Below, one piece after another: positions 9,561-20,742 of a DNA stretch of 64,000 nt. The position numbers and the translations under genes are program-made. The stretch's first letter is position 1, and each line of letters begins with the position of its first letter. This DNA is from Amoebidium appalachense. Taxonomy: Eukaryota; Ichthyosporea. The stretch is taken from positions 2,170,001-2,234,000 of the forward strand of contig CAVNZM010000007.1 of assembly GCA_963693365.1 (NCBI GenBank). The letters are read 5' to 3'. The notes under the pieces were generated by a model. The model was not told the origin of the DNA and ran no database searches. It saw only the letters and a program-made list of their open reading frames with translations.

Positions 9561-9978
9561 TCAACGTGCTCTATATATTTTACTCATGCTTTACATAGGG
9601 CTAGACACCCCTGTTATCTAAACGCTTTATCTATTGATATGTACAACACCTTGTTTTAGCTGCGCATGCGGCAGTGTAATAGAATGCCACGGAATCGGAT
9701 CAAGCAAATGCATGCTCGGAATTTCTATATCACGCCATGTGAATTCGAACCGTGCGCGTGGATGAGGCCTTCGTACTATATTTCTGTATAAACACTCACA
9801 TCTATATAGGGTAGATAGGCCTACCTCGCCAAATTTATATTTAGACTCGAGTCGACTCGCCTTGATAAAAAATGCCTGCTGCATACCAGTTGACTCGCAG
9901 TCTCATCATGGGCAATATCATTGGCGTAAATCTAAAAATAGCACTGCGGTTGCATTCCAACCCAACTCGTGTGTGTGT

Positions 9979-10074
<96 letters not shown>

Positions 10075-11305
10075 CACGTGCACTGACAGATTAACGGTCT
10101 AATTAGATCTGTGTGTGTATGTGTGTGTGCGTGCCACTGACTGTATGTGTGTGCGTGTCGGTGTGCGTGTGTATACTATGCATGCGTTACGGCTACTCGA
10201 GTACCTAAGCATATCGCAACGGACCCGAGGTCCGTCGCGAAGATAACCCATGAATAGGCGGGGCAACACTAAGATACAGACGTCCGCACATAAGATCGAC
10301 AAGAACAAGATCTACTAGTCTGCTTGTACAAACCAGTCCGGCAGTTCCCTCTTTCCCCCCCACAAAAGAAAAAAAAGAAACGGGCGAAACCAGTCCACCC
10401 GACAAACAACAAAAAACATCACGAAAATGAGCCACGGATTAGGCAGTCAGGGCGTTTTGTGCGGCCTTTGGCCGGTGAGTGCATTGGAATGCGGCAAATA
10501 GGGCACGGCAGATATGTTACCGGCAAGAGATGAATTCACAACAGTAGAAAGCAATATACATAGGGGCACATAAACCGCACAAAATATGTTGAGGCCTATT
10601 AAGGCAAAAAAATACTTCATTTTAGCTATTTTAGCTGAAATAGTACAAATGTTTACTTTATGTCAGGCTAACTAGCACACAGGAAACGCGCTACGTATGC
10701 TATCGCTTCGTACAGTCGATAAATTTCGTATTAAAAACGTAATTTCAACTATGAACAGACTAATAGATTTAATGTCATGGCACAAAAGTAGCTTCTTGTG
10801 CCGTCACTCTTTACTCGCCCCAGCAAGGGGATAGATTACTTGCAGTGTCGTGTGTAGATGCCTAGGCTGCACACACAAACACATGTGCTCTCCAAGGAGA
10901 CACATTTTAGATGGCAGGCCATCACCACAGCCACTCAAGGGAGGGTGGGCGGGAAAAACAAAATACTTAACTAGAGAAAACAACCGTTTACGGGCCTCAG
11001 GAGGCCCTGCCAACTTGCTAGACTAAGGACACATTCTGCTCAGGAGCAGTGCCAGCGACTGAGAGGCCTACGAATCTGCGGGCTAGCGGTTTATATACAC
11101 GCAGGGGGGTTTACGCTGTTTACTCGAGGCAAAGAGAACCAGTCTCAGGTATGGGGGGGGGGGGGGTTTGCTCGGAATATCCCCTCAGCGGTATATCATG
11201 ATCACGTACATAGATGTCGGGTGGTGACTATATATCAGGGTTTACTTTCTCTACGAGACACCATAAAGACTACAAGGAGAAATCAATTAGTTGGGGTTCC
11301 CCGTT

Positions 11306-11307
<2 letters not shown>
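9561..11307. other. intergenic with GT microsatellite, no recognised gene
   Basis: (GT)n at 9970-10074 and degenerate GT-rich DNA at 10107-10175. The rest is unique, AT-leaning sequence without convincing coding potential; short ORFs at 10205-10435 and 10804-11013 have no recognisable domain. Confidence 0.5.
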
Positions 11308-11346
<39 letters not shown>

Positions 11347-11378
11347 GGGCTCCCCTCGGGACACTCGGTATCAGCTGG

Positions 11379-11461
<83 letters not shown>

Positions 11462-11465
11462 TGCG
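11308..11465 (-). repeat. LINE 3' tail: CA microsatellite and poly-A
   Basis: Directly after the ORF2 stop, the sense strand has about 38 CA repeats, the segment CCAGCTGATACCGAGTGTCC..., and then about 35 A. This is the expected 3' terminus of a target-primed insertion. Confidence 0.8.
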
Positions 11466-14400
11466 CTATAATTTTGTAGTGATGTGTTTCTCAAGCCAAT
11501 CAATACATCTAATAAACAGGTCGTAGTTACGCGTGTTTAGTATAAAATCAAGGATGTTGTAATTTACAGGTAGGCTATCTTTCTGGGTGTCTGTTGTGAA
11601 TGTGACGTGTGTGTGTTGCGGTATTATGTGGTCTATCAAACTACATTTGGCGATACATGACCGGTTAAACTGGTGTGTGTGTGTGTTGTTTGGGCATGCA
11701 AATGATGCCACCTTATACTTATTAGATCTCCACTGTATAGCACGTGTACAGTAAAAGCGTGGTAATTGATCAATAATACCATCAGCTAGAGAAAGACCAG
11801 TTCTACAGGAAGGTAATATGTATTTAGGTGTTATACACTTGCGAGTGCCATATTTGGCAATATGGTTGAGGCGGTCAGTATATATAAAACGAGACATAAG
11901 GCTTAGTTTTTCAAGGTGTATGCTTTCATCGGGTCTAGTGTCGTGTGGTATCTTTTTCCATTTGTTATATTGCGTGATTATCTTGTGATTGTGTACGTGT
12001 TTAATAAGTAAGTGGCAGTCCAAAGTCACACACACACTATTGCGGGGTTTATTTGTATTTGTGCCCAGGGGAGAAGGGGAGAGAGAGGGGAGGAAAGAGG
12101 GGAGAGGTGAGGAGGGGACAGGTCGGATAGAGAAGAGAGGGTGGGAGGGCAAATACTTCTTTAAGCGGCTTATGTGCTTATTGAATTTCAGCGCGAGATA
12201 GGATACTCTAGCAGCTATTGGGACCAGACCATATATCGAGAGCGTTACAGGCCCAGGTTTACAACAGTTGTTAGATAGAAAGGAGGCAACTTCTGCTTCA
12301 AGGAAATTTGCCAAGGGTTTAAGCGCTCTAGTTCTCTCTTTCTTGATCCAAGCGGCGAGAAGGGGTAAACCATATTCACATGCCGGGAAGACAAAAGTGC
12401 GAATAAATGTAAGTCTAATAGAAGGATGGAGGGGTGTGTCTTTAAAAATATTAGCCGAGAAGAAAGCTAACCGCTTACGAGCCAACTCTACCCTCTTTTC
12501 GACCATATGGGGAAACATAACACCAACAGAATCAACCGGAACACCAAGATATTTGTATTCTGGAACTATAGGTACAGGTTTAGATGATAATGTAAATGTG
12601 TGTAAATTGTTGGCTATATCAGGTACAAGAACACCACATTTGTCTATGTTAAGGATCATAAGGTTTGCCTTGCACCACTCTGACACTACATCGAACAATC
12701 TTTGCAGGCGTCTAGGGGTACGGGCAAGGAGGGACAGATCATCAGCATAGAGAAGTGCAGGCGGAAAGTTATTAATAGGGTCATCGTTTTCGGCGTAAAT
12801 CTTGACAGCCAAATCATCTATAAATAGGTTAAACAAAAAGGGGCTAAGCAATGAACCCTGCAAGAGACCTCTAGTACGAGCAAAACCATATGAAAGATGC
12901 CCATTAACCACAGCTCTACCATAGGTTTGAGACAAGAGTGCTTCTAACAGAACACCAATGCAGTGTGGTACACCCCGTGCAGCAAGCTTTTCCCATAGGA
13001 GACCAGGGGAGACAGAATCGTAAGCAGTTTTCCAATCAATAAAGCCAACATATTGTGCACCAACTTGCATAGAATCGTGCAGTGCCATTATTTGAACATA
13101 ACATGAATTGTTTTTACGAAAAGCGGATTGGCATGGGTGTATGTGAAGAATAGATTGAAACCTAGGGTGATGTGCAAATAACCTAAGTAAGCAAGCTTCA
13201 AAGAATCTACGAACAACCTGGGTTAGTGTAATGGGGCGAAAGGATGATATGGGGCCCTCAGAGTCCTTCTTAACTATGGGGATCACTAAGGTATCTAACC
13301 AAGATGACGGGACATGTCCACATTTAACACACCAAGAAAAGAGAGAGCTTAACATGATAGTAAGATCAGGTTTAATAGCACGATCACTTTCCTTTTGTGG
13401 GTAGGAGGGAACAAGGATTTTAAGAAACCCAGCAGGGAGTCCATCAGGTCCACAAGACTTACTAGAGCTATAACTAGATATCACAGACCATATGGCATCG
13501 GGACTGAAAAAGGGGAGGATCGATTCTATGGGGATAGATGGGTCTACAGGCCACACAATAGGTTTCTGAGCGGGGGTCCTATCTTTAAACAGTTCCGAGA
13601 AATACTTATCAGAGTCTATGAGGGGGTCTCCAGTGGTATCACCAATAATACGAGCAGGGGGGCCAAATCGATTCATACTAGCAAGCCGGCGCAAGCTTTC
13701 CTTTTGAGACAGGGGTTCACCTAGTCTAGCGGGAGTGGTGTTTGGTAACAAGAGAGCATCGGGGTATTCCTTCCTACCACCGCCAGCATAATCACCGAGA
13801 TCTATCAAATCATCAACAATAAAGTTAGTGCATGTATCTAGTACGAGATGTGAATCTGGCCTGGCTTGTGCAGATTCTAATAGGCGCATATATATAGGGT
13901 GTTTCGTAGCATAGCATACACATACATCAACTCTACCCCACTGTGACTTAAGCTGGGATAGACGGAGGCGAAAGGTGGGAGGGGGAGGGGGGAGCAGATC
14001 AAGGGAGATCTTAGGTAGGAAAAGGATAGGAGAGTGGTCAGATGACCTAGAGAGGTTAGGAGGGAGAGAGAGTTTTGACATGGTTGATGGCCAAAAGGCC
14101 ACTCCCCAGTCGGTGTTGTGGGCATGGGATATTTGAGGGAACCGCAAAGTGTGACTTTGGACATACCTTGCTAAAGGGATAGCACGCTCCGGGGGCTTAG
14201 ATGGGTACCCGACACTCACTTGCAGTGTGTCTGTGTGGTGGAGTCGCGTGTTAAAATCACCTAAAATAACAGTGGACATTGGTAACTGTGACAACTCGTG
14301 AGTCAATTCGACAACCGACATAGATGGTGGGTAATATACAAAAGTAAAAACATTAGAAAGAAACTCTATAGAAACCGAGAATTCCGTTTTTGCTACCGGT

Positions 14401-14660
14401 TTGCACTTCACTCTCACGTGTGGTGCGGCAAGTACAATAATGCCTCGGTTTTTCGCGTAACCGGGGTGTGTGGATGTGTCGACCAATGTAGAGTTGAATT
14501 TGTGGTGGTTTTTAAACTGTGTTTCGCAAATCACTGTAAACGTGTGGTTGTTTGTCTGTTGTTGTATGTAGCTGATTTTATCGTCGAGTGTCCCGGGGGG
14601 GAGGCCCTTTTGGGGGCCCAGTGTCCGAGCATTCCAGAAGAAGAAGGATAAATTAGGCAT
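11466..14660 (-). CDS. LINE ORF2: AP endonuclease and reverse transcriptase
   Basis: 1064 codons, uninterrupted. Residues 1-230 are an exonuclease-endonuclease-phosphatase domain: WNARTL, the catalytic Glu in ICETQFK, LGDFNTR and SSDHSPI near residue 208. The reverse transcriptase spans about 380-720, with FRPITLTQVVRRFFEACLL, FIDWKTAYDSVS, the GLLQGSLLSPFLFNLFIDDL block, the catalytic LLYADDLSLLA and the YKYLGVPVD block. The C-terminus carries a Cys/His-rich tail. The protein nicks target DNA and primes reverse transcription from the cut, with ORF1 as RNA partner. The start codon overlaps the ORF1 stop (ATGCCTAA, 8 nt), suggesting translation by termination-reinitiation. Which LINE clade it belongs to cannot be settled by eye. 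Confidence 0.95.
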   Translation of the reverse strand: MPNLSFFFWNARTLGPQKGLPPGTLDDKISYIQQQTNNHTFTVICETQFKNHHKFNSTLVDTSTHPGYAKNRGIIVLAAPHVRVKCKPVAKTEFSVSIEFLSNVFTFVYYPPSMSVVELTHELSQLPMSTVILGDFNTRLHHTDTLQVSVGYPSKPPERAIPLARYVQSHTLRFPQISHAHNTDWGVAFWPSTMSKLSLPPNLSRSSDHSPILFLPKISLDLLPPPPPTFRLRLSQLKSQWGRVDVCVCYATKHPIYMRLLESAQARPDSHLVLDTCTNFIVDDLIDLGDYAGGGRKEYPDALLLPNTTPARLGEPLSQKESLRRLASMNRFGPPARIIGDTTGDPLIDSDKYFSELFKDRTPAQKPIVWPVDPSIPIESILPFFSPDAIWSVISSYSSSKSCGPDGLPAGFLKILVPSYPQKESDRAIKPDLTIMLSSLFSWCVKCGHVPSSWLDTLVIPIVKKDSEGPISSFRPITLTQVVRRFFEACLLRLFAHHPRFQSILHIHPCQSAFRKNNSCYVQIMALHDSMQVGAQYVGFIDWKTAYDSVSPGLLWEKLAARGVPHCIGVLLEALLSQTYGRAVVNGHLSYGFARTRGLLQGSLLSPFLFNLFIDDLAVKIYAENDDPINNFPPALLYADDLSLLARTPRRLQRLFDVVSEWCKANLMILNIDKCGVLVPDIANNLHTFTLSSKPVPIVPEYKYLGVPVDSVGVMFPHMVEKRVELARKRLAFFSANIFKDTPLHPSIRLTFIRTFVFPACEYGLPLLAAWIKKERTRALKPLANFLEAEVASFLSNNCCKPGPVTLSIYGLVPIAARVSYLALKFNKHISRLKKYLPSHPLFSIRPVPSSPLPSFLPSLSPSPLGTNTNKPRNSVCVTLDCHLLIKHVHNHKIITQYNKWKKIPHDTRPDESIHLEKLSLMSRFIYTDRLNHIAKYGTRKCITPKYILPSCRTGLSLADGIIDQLPRFYCTRAIQWRSNKYKVASFACPNNTHTHQFNRSCIAKCSLIDHIIPQHTHVTFTTDTQKDSLPVNYNILDFILNTRNYDLFIRCIDWLEKHITTKL

Positions 14661-15840
14661 CGGTTTGGTCCGACACCTGTGGGGTTGGTTCCCACTTGTC
14701 GCTTACGGGGTCGTATGCACGACCTTCCGCCAGCGCGAACAGTTCGCAGAAGAGCTCGATTTCCATCTCGCATCGGCGTTTGCGCTCGAGCAGTTTCTCA
14801 CCAGAAAACATTGGTTCCTTCGTGTCCGTGTCTATCACGCTCGTAGCATCGTTTTCCAACTTTGCGAGGAACTCTTTTGCCTTGCTGATGCGTACACGAC
14901 AACGTGTGGCGCACGCATTCTTAGCAGACACTTTACGTTCTTTGTCTGCTTTCTGAATGTTTTCCGGCGCGCATGGGTCGTAGCTTGGGAGGTGGGTGAA
15001 GAAGCTTCCACACCCCTTTGTCGCGTCACGGATGAACGCACGGTTATAGTCGCCCCGTACTGCTACTTCCAGCACATCGTATCCAATGAAGGACAGACAA
15101 AGGATGCGAGAGCACCGGAAGCCGAGAGCCTTGAAGATGGACCACATGGCCCTGTGTGGGCGTCTGCCGTGCTTGACTTTGAAATACACCCTCTCGTATT
15201 TGGGTGGGATGTTGATGTTACCGTTTGCTTGGGTGTTCCCCTTAGCCGGCGGTTTGGGAGGGGAGTTGCGGCGGTACTCGTTGCCTGCAAGAATGCTGGC
15301 ATATGTTTCCTTGGCAATTTGGCGGAGCTCGGGTGTTTTACGAGAGTTCGCATATTCTAGGAACTCTGCCGGGAGCTGTGCTTCCGGTCCTGTGTTGTTT
15401 TGTGTTGGGGTGGAAATGTCTCCGTCGCGAGATGTTTGCTCATGAGTTTTGGGGTTTTGCGATCCACTAATGTTTAGCTGGGCTGTGAGTGAATCAATGG
15501 TGAGCTTGAGTTGGGTAAATTTTTCTGTTTGGAGTTTTTCTATCATGTTCTTGAGTGGTAACAGCTCATTTAGCTGTTTCTTAACGAGGGCAAGTTCTGC
15601 CAGTACTGTATCAACCGAAAGTTTCGGCATGGTTGTTATTGTGTTTCTACGGAGTGGTGTGGTGTTATTCTGAATGGGTAGTGTATTGTAAATAGGTGTT
15701 GCGCTTAGTCTAAGGCGATGTTTTTCTGGTTGTGCATCTGTGGTAGGTGTATCTGCTGGACGTTTTAATGGTCGCACATGTGTGATGGGTGTAGATGGAA
15801 CTTTGAAAGAGGTTCTGAAACGATTATAGGCATGTGCCAT
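14653..15840 (-). CDS. LINE ORF1 (RNA-binding gag-like protein)
   Basis: 395 codons from the ATG at 15840. Residues about 70-125 (SVDTVLAELALVKKQLNELL and following heptads) predict a coiled coil for oligomerisation. Residues about 215-300 are basic and aromatic (RVYFKVKHGRRPHRAMWSIF), a likely RNA-binding region. The C-terminal quarter is a charged helix with Lys/Arg/Glu repeats. No zinc knuckle is seen. Position, coiled coil and the 8-nt overlap with ORF2 identify it as ORF1 of the same LINE. Confidence 0.85.
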   Translation of the reverse strand: MAHAYNRFRTSFKVPSTPITHVRPLKRPADTPTTDAQPEKHRLRLSATPIYNTLPIQNNTTPLRRNTITTMPKLSVDTVLAELALVKKQLNELLPLKNMIEKLQTEKFTQLKLTIDSLTAQLNISGSQNPKTHEQTSRDGDISTPTQNNTGPEAQLPAEFLEYANSRKTPELRQIAKETYASILAGNEYRRNSPPKPPAKGNTQANGNINIPPKYERVYFKVKHGRRPHRAMWSIFKALGFRCSRILCLSFIGYDVLEVAVRGDYNRAFIRDATKGCGSFFTHLPSYDPCAPENIQKADKERKVSAKNACATRCRVRISKAKEFLAKLENDATSVIDTDTKEPMFSGEKLLERKRRCEMEIELFCELFALAEGRAYDPVSDKWEPTPQVSDQTDA

Positions 15841-15929
15841 GACATGGATGGGGGTGTTCCCCGGCCCTTAGGGCCACGGATGGCCTGGTTTAGGGGTGGA
15901 TGCGCGAAGGATACTATTTATGATATTGC

Positions 15930-16070
15930 TCACAACATCCGATTGGCTACAGGGGAATGTAAAGACCAAATATGGCTACACTTAAACAAGACCAATCATT
16001 GCACTTACATTTATGTACAGAGAACTGATTGGCTAAGCCATACCTAGAGACTAACCAATCGGAATGCAAA
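15930..16070. promoter_or_regulatory. cluster of CCAAT/ATTGG boxes upstream of the LINE
   Basis: Four boxes within 130 bp (CGATTGGCTA, ACCAATCATT, TGATTGGCTA, ACCAATCGGA). They lie just beyond the 5' end of the LINE. They may belong to its promoter or to a host promoter next to which it inserted. Confidence 0.4.
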
Positions 16071-17098
16071 GTAGCTGGCAGTTCGAATTCCACATGTCAC
16101 TTCGTCGTCGTGGCTGCGGCTGTTCCTCAAAGAAAACCCGTTTAAAAGCGAACCATTTTAGTAATTATTGCATGTAACCCATTAACCGTAGCATTTTCAA
16201 CTGAGCAATTCCTGTGATGGCTCACACTGTTCAATATTCGGGTGGGTAAATCACATAACTTTAGCACAAATACATAATAATTATATTTTTTTGTCATTAG
16301 GACATTTTCAGTGATGTTGGTGGAGTTTTCAGCCTTAGGATCTGGACTTCTGCGCCAATGCAACACCTTGCATTTTGATCTATTTCAGTGTGCTTTTGGC
16401 TTCAAGAACCAACTTGTGGCAGTATCGCAGTCAGGGGTTGTATTACGACCCAAAATCGTCGTATTTACGATTAAGCCCAGGTGGTCAAAACGAGTAACGC
16501 TGTGAGGTGCTGTATTAATTTTAAGTAGCAGTGAAATAGGCCACAATAGTGTATTTTTGTGTTTATATAAATAAATTTGATGCATCCGAAATTTTCTCTA
16601 ATCGGAGTACTTAGCGGCCATAACCAAGTTTACTCCGATCGCAGTACTTTAGGAATGCTTGTTTCGGAAGGATACCGCGCGAGCTATGGGGGCCCATGAG
16701 CCCGCTTTTTTTTGTACAGCCAGTAAGAAAACATAAGTTTACACCTTTTTTGCCTTTGGTACGGTAACTAACAAGGCTTTCCCTAGCTTTTATTGGTTGC
16801 CGACGCTGTTGCAAGTTTTTGAATTCATGCTCGACAACAACATGATTCATGATCAAACGGACGAAACTTGCTGAGTCCGCGAACACAACAAGCCATGGGT
16901 TTCATGTGAAAGATGAGCGCCCAACATGGCCGAAACATTAGACCCAATAGAGCCACTTTATTCTGGAGCTCGTGTCTGTTGTTTTGCATACATATTTGAC
17001 GGGGTTCACAGGGGGAAGATTTCACAGATGACACCACACGTTGGTCTTACAAGAAGTTCGGCCTGAGCTGGGACACACAAATACTGGTAGGCACAGTA

Positions 17099-18973
17099 GT
17101 GAAACGATGCAAGACAAACGAAGACAGTGAATGGAAAGTAAAGTTTGATTTTGACGGTACCACAGAAGTAGTTCTGCGCAATCAGCTAACTTTAATAGAT
17201 GAAGAAGACAGTGAACACACAAGTAGCGAGCTAGAGAGTGATAGTGATGAAGAGAGTCCAGATGGAGACATCCAAGGAGTAGAGATTCCTGTCACAGACA
17301 GTGAGAGTGAAGATGAGATAGAACTTGTAGATGAACAAGTAGAGTTACCTACCCCCACCGACCCCACGTGCACCTTGCAATGGACCATTCCAGATGAGCA
17401 AGTACTTGACAAAAGAACAGGCCCACGGCAGAAAACCAACGAATTTCCACTAGCACTAAACAAGCGCAAAGAGTGTTCTGTGTTTGTTTGAACACTTCAT
17501 GCCTATGGAGTATCTCTTCACAGTAGTCATTCCACTCACAAACAAAGTAGGTCGTGCACGTTACAAAAAATGGGTTGACTTAACCCCGGGTTACAGTGAG
17601 CTACTTAGATGGTTGGGTATGTGGATTTACATGGCTGGAACATTCGAACCCGGCTCGAGATCGAACTACTGGACGTCGGCAGCAGAGAACCCAAGCCGCA
17701 TATTTCCCGTACAAGATTTTGCCCGCTTCATGACCGAACACCGGTTCGAAAACATCCGTGCCTGCTTTACCGTCACCGACATCACTCAATATCCGGAGGA
17801 TGATCCACTGAAAGACACACGCGGTTTCATGGAAGCACTGCAGAGTCGGTGCCGTTGCTCTATCGAGCCCGGGGATAAATTATTCGAAGACGAGGCCATC
17901 TTTGCCAGCTATCATTGCAACCTTCCGTGCCAAATCTACATAAAACGAAAACCCCACCCTCTCGGTCAAGAAATAAAAAATCTACACGACTGTGTAACCA
18001 ACATACTCATTAACTTCGAAATGAACGAGGGGAAGCTTAGGATGGCTAGCAAACCGTACCGACAGTTGGGAGCTGGAACAGGCACCACCTTGCGTCTTCT
18101 AACCCCATGGGCCAACCCCACCCACCGTAACCCCAGAACGATCGTCGGAGACAGCTGGTTTGGGTCAGTAACCGGGACAAGGGAAGTGGTACAAAATCGG
18201 ATTCTACGCACTTTTCAATGTCAAAACCGCAACCAGAGACTTTCCCCTCAACATGTTGGACCTTCTATGTGAGGAAGGACGTGGTGTATGGTCGGAGGCA
18301 GTGTGCAGTGTGGACGGAGTAGACCTCGTTGCGGTGTTATGGAGAAACAAGAACTACAGTATGAAAGTGATCACCTCATGTTCATGTACTCAGCCGGGTC
18401 AACCGAGAAATCACGAAACGGAAATGACGTCCCCCAACCGAAAGCAGTCGAAGAATACTTCGAAAACTACAACATGGCCGATATATTTAACAAAACACGA
18501 ATGTTAAATGGCTCTGTGACGAAGCCTTGGGCACTAAACGTCACCAACTCCGCACCTTTGGGGGGCTTCTGGGGTTTGTAGTAGCAAACGTACACTTTGC
18601 ATACAGATACTTTGGCAAATCCACAAACACGAGCATGGACACAAGGCGTGAGCTAGCAGAAGTACTCATATGCAACCCCCACCTGCCTGCACTAGAATAC
18701 CCCCTTCCCCCTGCTGCTCCTGCCCCCCATGCTCTACACGGACACCAGCGTGCCAGAAAAGAAAGAAAAGGTAGATGCGTTCTCTGCTTCAGGAACAAAG
18801 GGGAACGCCACCAGACACATACCTACTGCATCAAGTGTAATGTGTTTCTCTGCAATGATCAAACACGTGCATGCTTCGAAAACCACATCACATATGGTGT
18901 TCCTCCACGCACACGCACCCAAGTCAACACAAACACAGGCCCGGTACGATCACACAGAAACACTACACGTTAA
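17099..18973 (+). pseudogene. piggyBac-like transposase, frameshifted
   Basis: Coding similarity runs through several frames. An acidic N-terminus (17099-17470; the frame is open further upstream to about 17030) joins another frame at about 17485. That frame holds the PiggyBac-type core: LGMWIYMAGTFEPGSRSNYW, HRFENIRACFTVTD, first Asp in FEDEAIFASY with CQIYIKRKPHPLG, second Asp in VGDSWFGS. A third frame covers 18190-18370, a fourth segment the YFENYNMADIFNKTRM region, and the last (to 18973) the tail. The tail has the Cys-rich zinc finger usual in this family (CVLCFRNKGERHQTHTYCIKC). At least four frame changes mean it is not functional. It lies inside an element with hAT-like ends; no TTAA-flanked piggyBac ends were found. 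Confidence 0.75.
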
Positions 18974-19021
18974 AGTACCTTCTGCCCACTGGTCAGTTTC
19001 TGTACATTGCGCAACACTCAT

Positions 19022-20074
<1,053 letters not shown>

Positions 20075-20742
20075 TCCCCACTCAAGGGGTTGAAGTTTGT
20101 GTTCTCGTGTCTGTTGATGTGACGGTAGATGAGGTCCAAACACAGCAGGGGCCGTCACACTCAAGTTTCCCCACTCGAGGATGCAAACCGAAGATCCTTG
20201 AGGTGGGAAGGAGAAAATCAAAACTGAAAAGGCACACAACGACGGTTGCCTCTGAAGACTCGGAACAATAAATCATGGTGGTTATCGTCGATATACATAT
20301 ATAGAGGAAACACTAGTGTATGTGTGACGTGTTGGTGGCTAATGGTTTATACTGGGGACCACCCAGGTAAACACAAGGCATGAACATCTTGTGGACTGAT
20401 TTATAGACTGGTGGTCAACCAGTTAAGACACGGGGAAGGTGCATCCCGTGGACTAGGTTTAGACTGGCAGTCAACCAGCACGCCATGGCTATAGATAATT
20501 ATTTATACTGGGACGCCATCCCAGTTCGACAAGTCGAATATAGAAGAAAACCAATATATATGGTGGGATATGAATATAAATAAACGACGGATGGTGGAGA
20601 ATAATCCCCACTGAAGATGCACATATATGACGATGTAAGACTGAGTCCCCACTGATGAAGAGAAACGATGAGGAGTAGTAGACTTTCGTTGGGAGGCATC
20701 TTGATCACCGTAGGTGTGTCAACTGCTGTCCAGGGCCCCAAC

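Larger units (their letters stand above)
11308..15900 (-). mobile_element. full-length APE-type non-LTR retrotransposon (LINE)
   Basis: Two-ORF LINE on the minus strand: ORF1 15840-14653, ORF2 14660-11466, then a 3' region consisting of (CA)n (11382-11458 as GT on the plus strand), a 36-nt unique segment and a 3' poly-A (poly-T at 11308-11342). Both ORFs are uninterrupted, so the copy is young and possibly competent. The 5' end is uncertain; ORF1 begins at 15840 and the untranslated leader probably ends before 15900. I could not identify a target-site duplication with confidence; GTTCCCCG near both ends is only a weak candidate. Confidence 0.85.

Noticed and set aside
14665-15360. 231-codon plus-strand ORF over LINE ORF1
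   Set aside because: It is the antisense shadow of ORF1, with no domain of its own.
11308-15900. LINE target-site duplication GTTCCCCG
   Set aside because: The match at the two ends is short and not placed exactly at the poly-A and 5' boundary.
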